Assembly: GCA_021799715.1 (NCBI GenBank) | Contig: JAJYZY010000091.1 | Coordinates: 1 to 9,283 of the forward strand | DNA length: 9,283 nucleotides | DNA from: Planctomycetota bacterium | Lineage (GTDB): Bacteria > Planctomycetota > Phycisphaerae > WQYP01 | Direction: 5' to 3' | Shown: in pieces, positions 1-6,867 of the stretch | How the letters are laid out: every line of letters begins with the position of its first letter | Numbering within the stretch: the stretch's first letter is position 1 | Notes under the pieces: generated by a model | What the model was told of the DNA's origin: nothing | Databases searched by the model: none | Seen by the model: only the letters and a program-made list of their open reading frames with translations | Program-made: the position numbers and the translations under genes

Positions 1-294
1 GTGATGGAGAAGCGGTGTGTCGCCGAGGGCCGATGGATACAGCGGCAGGTGATCTATCTGGGCGAACTCACCAGCGCGCAGGAAGAATCCCGGCGCAGGG
101 CGTTGGAGTTCTTTGATCCGCAGCGTGGAGAGATGCAAACCATGACGTTGTTTGCCAAGCCCGAAGTGGCACCGCCGGAGAAGCGATTGCTCCTGAATAA
201 GCCGGGACTGGAGCTTCCGCAACAGCCGCCAAAGAAAATTTACCCCGGCCAATTAGCCGCCATGTCGCCGTACCAGGAGGTACCAAACCACTGA
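1..294 (+). pseudogene. IS1634/IS4-type transposase, N-terminal remnant (partial)
   Basis: The reading frame is open from the first base, so the true 5' end lies outside the window; the GTG/ATG at its beginning is probably not the real start. Residues 9-50 carry a pattern recalled from the N-termini of IS1634-like DDE transposases: an Glu-Gly-Arg turn, then QRQVIYLGEL, then a Ser-Ala-Gln helix ending near ALEFFD and a TLFAKPE stretch (family: about ALFPED). After about residue 55 the similarity fades into a Pro/Lys-rich tail and the frame stops at 292-294. Full-length members run to several hundred residues with a DDE catalytic core, and none of that core follows here. It is therefore a non-functional relic, marking an old insertion. 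Family assignment rests on motif memory, not on a search. Confidence 0.6.
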
Positions 295-354
295 GTTGAA
301 CATGAACTTATGGTACAGACTTTTCCCCCTGGTTGAGCGCCAGAGCCTTTTTTA

Positions 355-942
355 GTGCCGAAGTGCGAAGGTTGGGCTGAAGTGCATTATGGGGTTACCA
401 ATTTTGAAAATATGCTTAAGGCGATACAGGGCGATCAAAAATCTTTTTCCCGCCAGAAGGGCGTTTTAATTCTTGCCGATAGTGCTTCCGATCCTCAAGC
501 CACTTTCCAGAATATATGTGATCAGGTGCAACGTGCCGGAAATTTCCCAGTACCGACGAGTCTTTCCTCCACGGCATTACCTGACCCGGCCAAAAATGCC
601 GGCATGCCGGCGGTATGTATCATGCTTTTACCAACGGATACGCAACCGGGCTGCCTGGAGACATTATGTGTTAAAGTGCTCCTCGGGCAATACCCATGGG
701 CGGAGCCATGTCTGAATAAGTATCTCAGTTGCGACCAGATAACCGCCTCCAGATGGCCCGTGGAAAAACGCGAAAAGGCCCGATACCATTGCCTGGTAGC
801 AGCGATTCATAAGGATGATCCCAGCAAGGCCGTGAGCGCTGCATTTCGGGCGCATAAGAATGAGCTTCCTCTGATCGACGTAACCAACACTGTTTTTAAC
901 CCGGTCGCGGAGCGGATAAAGACATTCTGCGCAGCGTTCTGA
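355..942 (+). CDS. DUF3226 (Toprim-like) protein, probably 5'-truncated
   Basis: This 195-residue frame starts at GTG 355; the frame is open back to the stop at 334-336, with no clear ribosome binding site. Residues 36-52 (KGVLILADSASDPQAT) correspond to the strand and metal-binding loop of DUF3226, and residues 85-105 (PAVCIMLLPTDTQPGCLETL) to the family's MP-x-x-x-x-PG-LE block. The tail near residues 155-180 (HKDDPSKAVSAAF) also fits. Members normally begin with a Toprim strand carrying a catalytic Glu (about VEGxxD). Here the protein begins roughly after that strand, and the 60 bases upstream do not supply it. The loop is D42-S-A44, where a second Asp is expected. No AAA ATPase partner, which such proteins often have, is nearby. 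It is probably a decayed defence- or DNA-processing-related gene, though expression of a shortened protein cannot be excluded. Confidence 0.6.
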   Translation: MPKCEGWAEVHYGVTNFENMLKAIQGDQKSFSRQKGVLILADSASDPQATFQNICDQVQRAGNFPVPTSLSSTALPDPAKNAGMPAVCIMLLPTDTQPGCLETLCVKVLLGQYPWAEPCLNKYLSCDQITASRWPVEKREKARYHCLVAAIHKDDPSKAVSAAFRAHKNELPLIDVTNTVFNPVAERIKTFCAAF

Positions 943-1633
943 ATGCTGCGGGTATTTTATCCGGCGCAGTTCGTGTTCGACATCCAAATTCCGCCCGATC
1001 CGCTACGTTTGCGCCCATTGCCGCGGTTCTCAACCCAACCAGGGCTCTTTGTCGCAAAAAGACGCTTTGGCATTCAAGCAGAAGCAGACGTGTTTGCCAT
1101 CAACTCATTTATAAGTCGGGGATCTGGTACCACACATACGGTACTACGGCCGCCAATTCACTGCCGTGGATTTTCGGTGGCGGCCCTTGCGGACGATACG
1201 CTCGGTAGTGCCGCACGACCGTTGCTGCTCCAATCCCAGTTTAATATGGCGGAACATCACTCGGCTCCCCCGCGAAGATTTCAGCCGCGGGCAGGAGAGT
1301 TTTTCAGCAAAATCGCGACGCAGCTTTCAATATTGACTGGGGAAGCAAACTAGCCCGGCCGTATGGCGCGAACACTACAGTGCATTTTTCAAAACGCAGG
1401 TAATATAGCTTGCCCGTGGCTGAAACAGCGGTCCTCATCCGCGCCATGCCGACGACTTTCAAGGCGACAGCCGGTCTCCAAGGCATTCGGCATTTTGCAG
1501 CACGCTGATATGTGACGGCTGCTGAGTACGAGCGAGGAACGATTTCAACCCGGCCCAGGGTTACTGTTATAGATCACCCAATTAGCGTTGATTATTTCCC
1601 GTCGAAGTGCTTGCGTCTCCTATGCGTTCCTAT

Positions 1634-1888
1634 TTAGCATGCGCGGCGTAGGTGCAAGCCAACAACAAAGCAGATGGGGCCTTTCAGGTTCGTGCCGTAA
1701 GGCCCCGGCGCGTGCTTCGGAAGTCGCAATTTCTGAACCGCAGATTCCGCGGATGTTCGCAGATAATGGTTGCCGAAACGCCGGCTCAATTGCCGTTCGC
1801 GGTCATCGTGATATGCCGCCTCCATGAACCCATGCCCAAGGTTCCACGCACCGCCATGGCAACGCCGATGATGACAAAGGTCCCTCAA
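1634..1888 (-). pseudogene. Possible isoprenylcysteine-methyltransferase-like C-terminal relic
   Basis: On the minus strand, positions 1798 to 1763 encode ERQLSRRFGNHY. It matches the spacing E-R-x-L-x-x-x-F-G-x-x-Y at the C-terminus of isoprenylcysteine carboxyl methyltransferase/NnrU-like membrane proteins. Just upstream, in a neighbouring minus-strand frame (about 1883-1815), the DNA encodes a hydrophobic stretch, TFVIIGVAMAV, followed by LGMGS, resembling the membrane helix that precedes this motif in the family. The two parts are in different frames and the usual RHPxY motif is not visible. If real, this is a frameshifted remnant. The match is short and may be chance. Confidence 0.2.
1676..1706. 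repeat. Perfect 8-bp inverted repeat
   Basis: GGGGCCTT (1676-1683) and AAGGCCCC (1699-1706) are exact reverse complements around a 15-nt loop. No T-run follows on either strand and no gene adjoins it, so it is not a convincing terminator. It may be chance or a relic within the decayed stretch. Confidence 0.35.
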
Positions 1889-2620
1889 TGATCTATTGGC
1901 TGCAAGTGTACCCCGGAAGGCACCGTTTCCCGCATGCGGTCACTTCCAGGTCGGCCTCGCGTGATGAACCCTCACCGAGATTAGACGAAACGGGTGGTCC
2001 ATCACTCCTCCTCCCAACCGCCCAATCAATCCCCGGATCGCATCGCATCTGCGCCCATCGGCGTCATCAGCGGTTCCCTCCGTCTTCTTTCGCGCGGGCA
2101 AATATAGAACACGAAATCAACGTCGGTTATGTCCCGTCGAATCGGTTGTGTTCCAATTTAAAATCCTGACACAAGCAATCCGGCCGCACTGGATCAACAT
2201 CCGGTTTCATAGCAATAAAATGTGCAAGAATCTGCGCGCAATTACATGCTGAGCGCAGCAGAACTGGAACGCATCCGCAAAACCACTGAAAATCCCGCAC
2301 TTCCGGAAACCACCGGCCCAATTTACGGCTCGGTGGACACGGAACTGCGAATCGTCGCCGATATATGTTCCCCAATTGCTCCAACGTTGCGATCATTTCG
2401 CGATCCTGCTTGGCCCTGCGACTGGCTCGGCTTTGGCAGTTCGAAACGTACTTTGACGGGCCACAATCGTGATTGGCCATCACATGCCGTGGCGCGAACA
2501 ACCGTGATGCATCCGCATCTGCGTATTGGGTTGAAATGCTGATTACAATATGTCCATGGGCTGCCGGTATGGGCGGCTGGAATGTTGTGGAATATGGGGC
2601 GAAGCGGTTATTCTTTGGCC

Positions 2621-3169
2621 ATGCATACGCAAGACATTGACCGCATTCTGCTGACGCAAACAGCCATAGCCCGGCGGGTTGGGAAAATTGCCGCTGCCAT
2701 TGCCGCGGCTTACAAAAATCGGGAACTGGTCATTGTTCCGGTGCTCACCGGCTCCATGATTTTTACGGCAGATCTGATACGGCGGCTGCCGCTGAAAATG
2801 CGCATTGACGTCGTGGCGGTATCAAGTTATCCCGGCCGCAGCACGGCCAGCCGGGGCGCATCGATCATGTTTCCCGGAACGTTTGCGATGAAGGGACGTG
2901 ACGTGCTGATTATTGATGACATTCTTGAAAGCGGCCAAAGTCTCGCGGCGGTGACCTCGCTGATGCGGAAGCGCGGTGCCAGATCGGTCAAAACATGCGC
3001 CCTGTTGCGCAAGCCGCAGGCGGTGGAAAAAGGGCTGATGGCCGATTTCATGGGTTTTGATATTCCGAATGAATTCGTTGTGGGTTACGGGATGGACTTT
3101 AATCATTACTATCGCAATCTCCCATATATTGCGGTTTTAAAAGCCGGCGTATTTTCGCAGCGGCCATAA
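2621..3169 (+). CDS. hpt: Hypoxanthine phosphoribosyltransferase
   Basis: This enzyme transfers the phosphoribosyl group of PRPP to hypoxanthine (often also guanine) to give IMP or GMP in cytoplasmic purine salvage. From the start used here it has 182 residues, the usual bacterial size. Visible motifs are the loop VPVLTGSMIF (39-48, equivalent to the family's VGVLKG), SSYPGRSTASRG (68-79, the flexible active-site loop), the PRPP motif VLIIDDILESGQS (95-107), and the purine-binding C-terminus with IPNEFVVGYGMDF and YRNLPYIAVLK. The residue normally the catalytic Asp in the PRPP motif (D-T-G) is Glu103. In-frame ATGs also occur at 2582 and 2594; 2621 is preferred because MHTQDIDRIL matches the usual N-terminus, although no start has a strong ribosome binding site. 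It appears monocistronic, with 161 bp to the next gene. Confidence 0.93.
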   Translation: MHTQDIDRILLTQTAIARRVGKIAAAIAAAYKNRELVIVPVLTGSMIFTADLIRRLPLKMRIDVVAVSSYPGRSTASRGASIMFPGTFAMKGRDVLIIDDILESGQSLAAVTSLMRKRGARSVKTCALLRKPQAVEKGLMADFMGFDIPNEFVVGYGMDFNHYYRNLPYIAVLKAGVFSQRP

Positions 3170-3274
3170 CGGCAACATGAAAAATCCAGTGCGAGCAGGG
3201 GCATTGCGACCATCGAGCAGGCAAATATTTCCCATTTTTTTATCCAAGCCTGTCCGAACAACCCGGTATGGGCC

Positions 3275-3280
3275 TATAAT
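3275..3280 (+). promoter_or_regulatory. Candidate -10 element for the UPF0173 gene
   Basis: An exact TATAAT lies 50 bp upstream of the ATG at 3331. The expected -35 position (about 3251-3257) holds only a poor match (TGTCCG/GTCCGA). It has no TG extension. Transcription would start near 3287, at the edge of the palindrome at 3288-3303. Confidence 0.45.
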
Positions 3281-3287
3281 CGGTTTT

Positions 3288-3303
3288 GTTACGCGAACGT
3301 AAC
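3288..3303 (+). promoter_or_regulatory. Perfect palindrome in the UPF0173 leader
   Basis: GTTACG (3288-3293) and CGTAAC (3298-3303) are exact reverse complements around a CGAA tetranucleotide. It starts 7 bp after the TATAAT box, so it could be an operator covering the transcription start or a small 5' hairpin in the mRNA. It ends 27 bp before the ATG and leaves the ribosome binding site free. No regulator is identified. Confidence 0.35.
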
Positions 3304-3330
3304 GCATTGAACTTTTAAGAGGAGTACTTC

Positions 3331-4014
3331 ATGGCGGTAAAAGTGATTTATCATGGACATTCCAATGTTGAGCTGCACACCGACGCGCACAGGCTTCAGA
3401 TTGATCCTTTTTATGATTCCAACCCATTGGCGGACGTGAAGTCGGATCATCCAAATCCGCAGTTTATCTTTTTAAGCCACGCCCATTTTGATCATGTGGA
3501 TGATGCCGAGCGAATCACCAAACGCACCGGAGCGGTCATTGTGGCGAACTTTGAAATGGCAACGTATTACGAGAAACGCGGCGTTAAGGCCGTTGGCATG
3601 AATACCGGGGGCGGCAGCGCGTTCGCTTTTGGTTACGCCCACCTGGTTCAGGCGTTTCATACCAGCACCTTTCCCGACGGCACTCCCGGCGGCGCACCGG
3701 GCGGGTGGATCCTGCGGATCGGGGGAAAGACGATTTACTTTGCGGGCGATACGGCACTGTTTGGCGATATGGCCCTTTTTGGCAGGCTATGGAAAATTGA
3801 TCTCGCATGTCTGCCCATTGGTGATCACTTCACCATGGGACCCGACCATGCGCTCTTGGCCGCGGAAATGCTTAACGCCGCGCATGTGATGCCGATTCAC
3901 TACAACACCTTTCCCCCGATCAAGCAGGACGCGGCGGCATTTGCGCTGCGCCTGCGTGAAAAGCAGATCAACCCGGTGATTCTCAATCCAGGTCAGGAAT
4001 TCAATCTGGTTTAG
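3331..4014 (+). CDS. UPF0173 metal-dependent hydrolase (metallo-beta-lactamase fold)
   Basis: A 227-residue cytoplasmic protein, the normal size for this family, with no signal peptide. The start is secure: AGAGGAG (3318-3324) sits 6 nt before the ATG, and MAVKVIYHGHSN is the typical N-terminus. Metal-ligand motifs are visible in order: SHAHFDH (H50, H52, D54, H55), H110 in QAFHTS, D140 in YFAGDT, and H190 in MPIHYNTFP. This complete set predicts a binuclear, probably zinc, hydrolase. The substrate is not known for the family, so none is proposed; the fold is shared with RNA-processing and RomA-like enzymes. It has its own likely promoter, and a strong hairpin follows its stop codon, so it is probably a single-gene unit. 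Confidence 0.92.
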   Translation: MAVKVIYHGHSNVELHTDAHRLQIDPFYDSNPLADVKSDHPNPQFIFLSHAHFDHVDDAERITKRTGAVIVANFEMATYYEKRGVKAVGMNTGGGSAFAFGYAHLVQAFHTSTFPDGTPGGAPGGWILRIGGKTIYFAGDTALFGDMALFGRLWKIDLACLPIGDHFTMGPDHALLAAEMLNAAHVMPIHYNTFPPIKQDAAAFALRLREKQINPVILNPGQEFNLV

Positions 4015-4029
4015 GCAGCCAAATAAATA

Positions 4030-4062
4030 GAGCCGCCTGCTGCAACGCACAGCAGGCGGCTC
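4030..4062 (+). terminator. Strong hairpin, probable terminator after the UPF0173 gene
   Basis: A perfect 13-bp GC-rich stem, GAGCCGCCTGCTG (4030-4042) against CAGCAGGCGGCTC (4050-4062), closes a 7-nt loop 15 nt after the stop codon. No U-tract follows on the plus strand (AGGTTATGGG). On the minus strand the stem would be followed by CTATTTATTT. It may therefore terminate inefficiently, act as an mRNA 3' stabiliser, or work mainly against antisense transcription. Confidence 0.6.
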
Positions 4063-4210
4063 AGGTTATGGGAGGAAAACTGCAACTGCGACCACCTTTT
4101 CTATCGGCAAGATCACCCTGCGACTTGAACTTTTCCAGATTTTCCGCGCCAATACCGGCGTCCGGGCTGTTGAACCGTGAAATTTTCGGACGTGACCATT
4201 GGAGTAAACT

Positions 4211-5881
4211 ATGTCCCCAAACCCATTTTTTAACCTCGATCACCCCTTTCCCGTGGCAGCGTTGGTCGGTGCCGGCCCGGGCGAATGGGGACTTATGACC
4301 CTGGCCGGTGCCAAAGCACTTTCGGCGGCAGCCGTGGTTATTTATGACGCTCTGGCAAATCCGGATTTTTTAAGTCTTTGCGGTTCGGATGCGGAACTGA
4401 TTTACGTTGGCAAGCGTGCGCGGCAACATACGCTTACACAAGATGAAATCAATGCATTACTGGTTAAAAAATGCCGGGAAGTCATGTCCAACCGGGAACT
4501 TCTCGGTCGGCGCGTGGTGCGGTTGAAAGGCGGAGACCCATTTGTCTTTGGACGCGGCGGCGAAGAAGGGCAAGTATTATCGGAAGCCGGCATCCCGTTT
4601 GTGGTTATTCCCGGCATAACCGCGGGTATCGCCGGACCGGCGTATGCCGGCATTCCCGTAACCCATCGTGACTTTACCAGCACTGTTACGTTCATTACGG
4701 GTCATCAGCGGGATGCGGAAGGGGGAAAAAACACGGGGGAAAATGCGGATGAAGAGGCAGCGGATGTGAATTATGAGGCTTTGGCGAAACTTGGCGGCAC
4801 ACTGGTGTTTTACATGGGGGTGAAAAATCTCCCGGAGATCACAAAGAGGCTGGTCGCCTCCGGCATGGCAGGCGACACTCCGGCCGCCGTGGTGCGGATG
4901 GCCACGAATCCGGAACAAAAAACCGTCATCGGCACGGTGGCCACCATTGCCGAACGCGCGAGAAATGCGAATATCAAGGCTCCGGCGATAACGGTCATCG
5001 GCAAGGTTGTAGCGGTGCGCGACCAACTGAACTGGTTTGAAAACCGGCCATTGTTTGGGCAAAGCGTCCTGGTAACTCGAACGCGCCAGCAAGCCAGTGC
5101 CCTGGGTTTACAGCTTGGCAACCTCGGGGCAAATGTGATTGAAGCCCCCACAATTGAAATTGTAAAACCCACTGATCGCCGAGCCGCTCTTGAGGCCATC
5201 CGCACGATGGCTGACTATGATTGTGTCGTATTCACCAGTGCCAATGGCGTGCAATCAGCCTGGCAGGCCATGCAGGCACTGGAACTGGACGGCCGTGATT
5301 TTACAGCCTGTGTTGCCGCCATTGGTCCGGCCACCGCCGACGCATTATTAGCAATCGGAATTACACCGGAAATTGTGGCCGAAGACGCTATTGGGGAAGC
5401 ACTGGCCACTGAGTTAATCGATTATTTTGGCCGCCGCAAACGGGATGGCGCGGATGCTGCGACTGCATTGGATTTGAGCGGTACCCGCTTTTTGCTGTTG
5501 CGCGCTGAAATTGCGCGTCCGGCCCTGGCCGAAATGCTCCGAAAGGCCAATGCCGAAGTTGATGATGTTCCGATTTACCAGACGCGCATACCTGATTCGC
5601 TGCCGGGGCCGGCCATTGAAGCTATCCGGAATGGCACGGTAGATTGGATAACGTTCACCAGCGCTTCAACGGCTAAAAATCTCCATTCCATGCTGCCGGT
5701 GGAGTTGCGGGCGGCGGTGGCCAAATGCAAACGGCTTTCCATCGGCCCGATGACCTCGCGGGCCTTGGAATCGCTGGGCTGGCCTCCCACCGTCGAAGCA
5801 CGCCGGCACGATATAATTGGAATGGTCGAAGCGCTTTTAGTTCGTGCCATGAATGACCGCGAAAACGCCGCCGGAGAATAA
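4211..5881 (+). CDS. cobA-hemD: Uroporphyrinogen-III C-methyltransferase / uroporphyrinogen-III synthase fusion
   Basis: This 556-residue fusion would close hydroxymethylbilane to uroporphyrinogen III (HemD part) and methylate it with two S-adenosylmethionine molecules at C2 and C7 to precorrin-2 (CobA/SUMT part), feeding siroheme and cobalamin. The SUMT domain (about 15-275) shows GAGPGEWGLMT (20-30), GGDPFVFGRGGEE (107-119), PGITAGIAGPAYAGIPVTHR and FITGHQ. In the first motif Glu25 replaces the usual Asp. After GHQ there is an acidic insert of about 12 residues rich in Gly/Glu/Asp. The HemD domain (about 280-545) shows LVTRTRQQA, FTSANGV near 340 and TFTSAST near 480. GGAG at 4201-4204, 6 nt before the ATG, supports the start. 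It stands alone here, without hemC, hemA or hemB, and is probably transcribed separately. Confidence 0.94.
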   Translation: MSPNPFFNLDHPFPVAALVGAGPGEWGLMTLAGAKALSAAAVVIYDALANPDFLSLCGSDAELIYVGKRARQHTLTQDEINALLVKKCREVMSNRELLGRRVVRLKGGDPFVFGRGGEEGQVLSEAGIPFVVIPGITAGIAGPAYAGIPVTHRDFTSTVTFITGHQRDAEGGKNTGENADEEAADVNYEALAKLGGTLVFYMGVKNLPEITKRLVASGMAGDTPAAVVRMATNPEQKTVIGTVATIAERARNANIKAPAITVIGKVVAVRDQLNWFENRPLFGQSVLVTRTRQQASALGLQLGNLGANVIEAPTIEIVKPTDRRAALEAIRTMADYDCVVFTSANGVQSAWQAMQALELDGRDFTACVAAIGPATADALLAIGITPEIVAEDAIGEALATELIDYFGRRKRDGADAATALDLSGTRFLLLRAEIARPALAEMLRKANAEVDDVPIYQTRIPDSLPGPAIEAIRNGTVDWITFTSASTAKNLHSMLPVELRAAVAKCKRLSIGPMTSRALESLGWPPTVEARRHDIIGMVEALLVRAMNDRENAAGE

Positions 5882-5936
5882 AAAGCACATTGTGCTGCGC
5901 ACCGAGGCCCCTGGCGTGGTGGCAGTGCCGCGGTAA

Positions 5937-5962
5937 CAGGCGGTTATATCCAGCACCGCCTG
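5937..5962. terminator. Hairpin between convergent genes
   Basis: CAGGCGGT (5937-5944) and ACCGCCTG (5955-5962) form a perfect 8-bp stem with a 10-nt loop. It lies in the 93-bp gap between the end of cobA-hemD (plus) and the end of the SGNH hydrolase (minus). Its position suits a shared terminator, but neither side has a clear T-run, so the call is tentative. Confidence 0.4.
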
Positions 5963-5974
5963 GCGCGAGAGTTC

Positions 5975-6804
5975 TTATTGATGCTCAATGCGCATAATGG
6001 CCTTAAACCAGGTGCGGGCCATCAAACGGTAGCCGTAAGGATCGGGATGGCATTTATCCGGCAGGTGTGTCCAGATGGGCTTGCCGGCCGGTGTGGAAAA
6101 ATTGGCATATTGGTTCACCGCACTGACCAATTCCCCCTTGGCTTGACACTCTGGAACCAAACGGGATTTTACAAACGTGTTAAACGCCCGGACTTGCTTG
6201 TTCCAAAGCGCGGACTTCAGCCTAGCGACCAGCCGCCCAACGGAATAATTTCCGCTACCAGCAGATGCGCTTTGGGTCGCAGCATCACAATTTCCTGAAC
6301 CAGACTGGTCATGCGAGCCTCCAAATCCCGCATGAATTGCGCTTCACTTTCATTGCCGCGCGGATATTTCGGGTCAAAATGCTGGATGATGTCATTAGTG
6401 GCTATGTGCAGCAGAATAAAATTTGGATGGGCGGGACCTTTGAAGCGGTAGCCACTGGTGGCCAGCCAGTGTTGAATATGCGTTGCGATCTGATCAATGC
6501 GCCAGCCCGGCCATCCATCATGTTGTGTGGCATGATGGCGTAGGAGTAAGCGCGTTGGATTGCGGGTGTTGGAGCCGACAAAATGCACGGCAAAACCCGC
6601 GTGTGTCAGCATGGCGTACAGGGGCGAACGGTATCCGCCGGGAATCTGGTGGTGCGGTGCAACGCGACTCCAGCCGAAGGTAATCGAATCACCCAGGGGG
6701 TAAATGGTTAAAGTTTTCGGCGCGTCAGCCGCGGTTAGACTTCGCCCGCTGAAACTCACCGCCAGCGCGGCCGTCAACGCCATGATAAATAAACGCATAG
6801 GCAT
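5975..6804 (-). pseudogene. Secreted SGNH/GDSL (CE3-like) esterase, frameshifted
   Basis: The first frame (6804 down to a TGA at 6217) has a signal peptide (MPMRLFIMALTAALAVSFSG, then ...TAADA). It carries block I PLGDSITFG with nucleophile Ser40, a GW(R)IDQI block II region, and block III IATND (Asn137). The C-terminal third, with block V D-K-C-H followed by PDPYGYRLMA (D at 6056-6058, H at 6047-6049), lies in a different frame ending with TAA at 5975-5977. Moving frame by one base near 6229-6240 gives a continuous protein through LVARLKSALWNKQ of about 276 residues, the family size. The family hydrolyses esters, often acetyl groups on polysaccharides, outside the cell. Start choice is uncertain: 6840 and 6798 are also in frame, and 6804 is preferred because the likely promoter overlaps 6840. 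Confidence 0.75.
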
Positions 6805-6838
6805 ATTCACACACAAACCGATCCGGACACGCAGGGGC

Positions 6839-6867
6839 ATTATATCATACACCCTGCGTGAGGTCGA
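6839..6867 (-). promoter_or_regulatory. Candidate extended -10 promoter for the SGNH hydrolase
   Basis: Reading the minus strand, TCGACC (6867-6862, 4 of 6 matching TTGACA) is followed after exactly 17 bp by TATAAT (6844-6839), preceded by TGA, giving the extended form TGATATAAT. The TGA is the stop codon of the upstream channel gene. The predicted transcription start is near 6832, which would exclude an ATG at 6840 and favour 6804 or 6798 for the esterase. Confidence 0.55.

Larger units (their letters stand above)
943..2581. other. Long stretch without a supported gene
   Basis: About 1.6 kb lies between the DUF3226 gene and hpt. Several frames of 60-136 codons are open on both strands (for example 943-1353 plus and 2127-2501 minus). 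Their translations are rich in Arg, Pro, Ser, Cys and His, have no recognisable motif or good start site, and look like chance openings in GC-rich DNA. The stretch contains one perfect 8-bp hairpin (1676-1706) and a possible broken methyltransferase tail on the minus strand, listed separately. A TACAAT hexamer at 2544-2549 could be a -10 element for hpt, but no convincing -35 lies 16-18 bp upstream. With the transposase relic and truncated Toprim gene to its left, the region is best read as decayed accessory DNA. Confidence 0.6.

Noticed and set aside
943..1353. Plus-strand frame of 136 codons starting directly after the DUF3226 stop (TGA|ATG)
   Set aside because: No ribosome binding site, no motif, and an Arg/Pro/Ser-rich composition typical of chance frames; the adjacency alone is not enough.
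2127..2542. Overlapping frames on both strands (2127-2501 minus, 2222-2542 plus)
   Set aside because: Neither translation resembles a known family and they overlap each other; no good start signal on either.
3235..3241. Run of seven T after hpt, considered as a terminator tail
   Set aside because: No stable stem directly precedes it.
4577..5205. Minus-strand frames inside cobA-hemD
   Set aside because: The plus-strand protein has complete SUMT and HemD motifs; the minus-strand translations are Arg/His-rich and motif-free.
5884..5896. Palindrome AGCACA-T-TGTGCT just after the cobA-hemD stop
   Set aside because: A one-base loop cannot form a normal hairpin; it may be chance, and there is no sign of a protein-binding role at a gene end.
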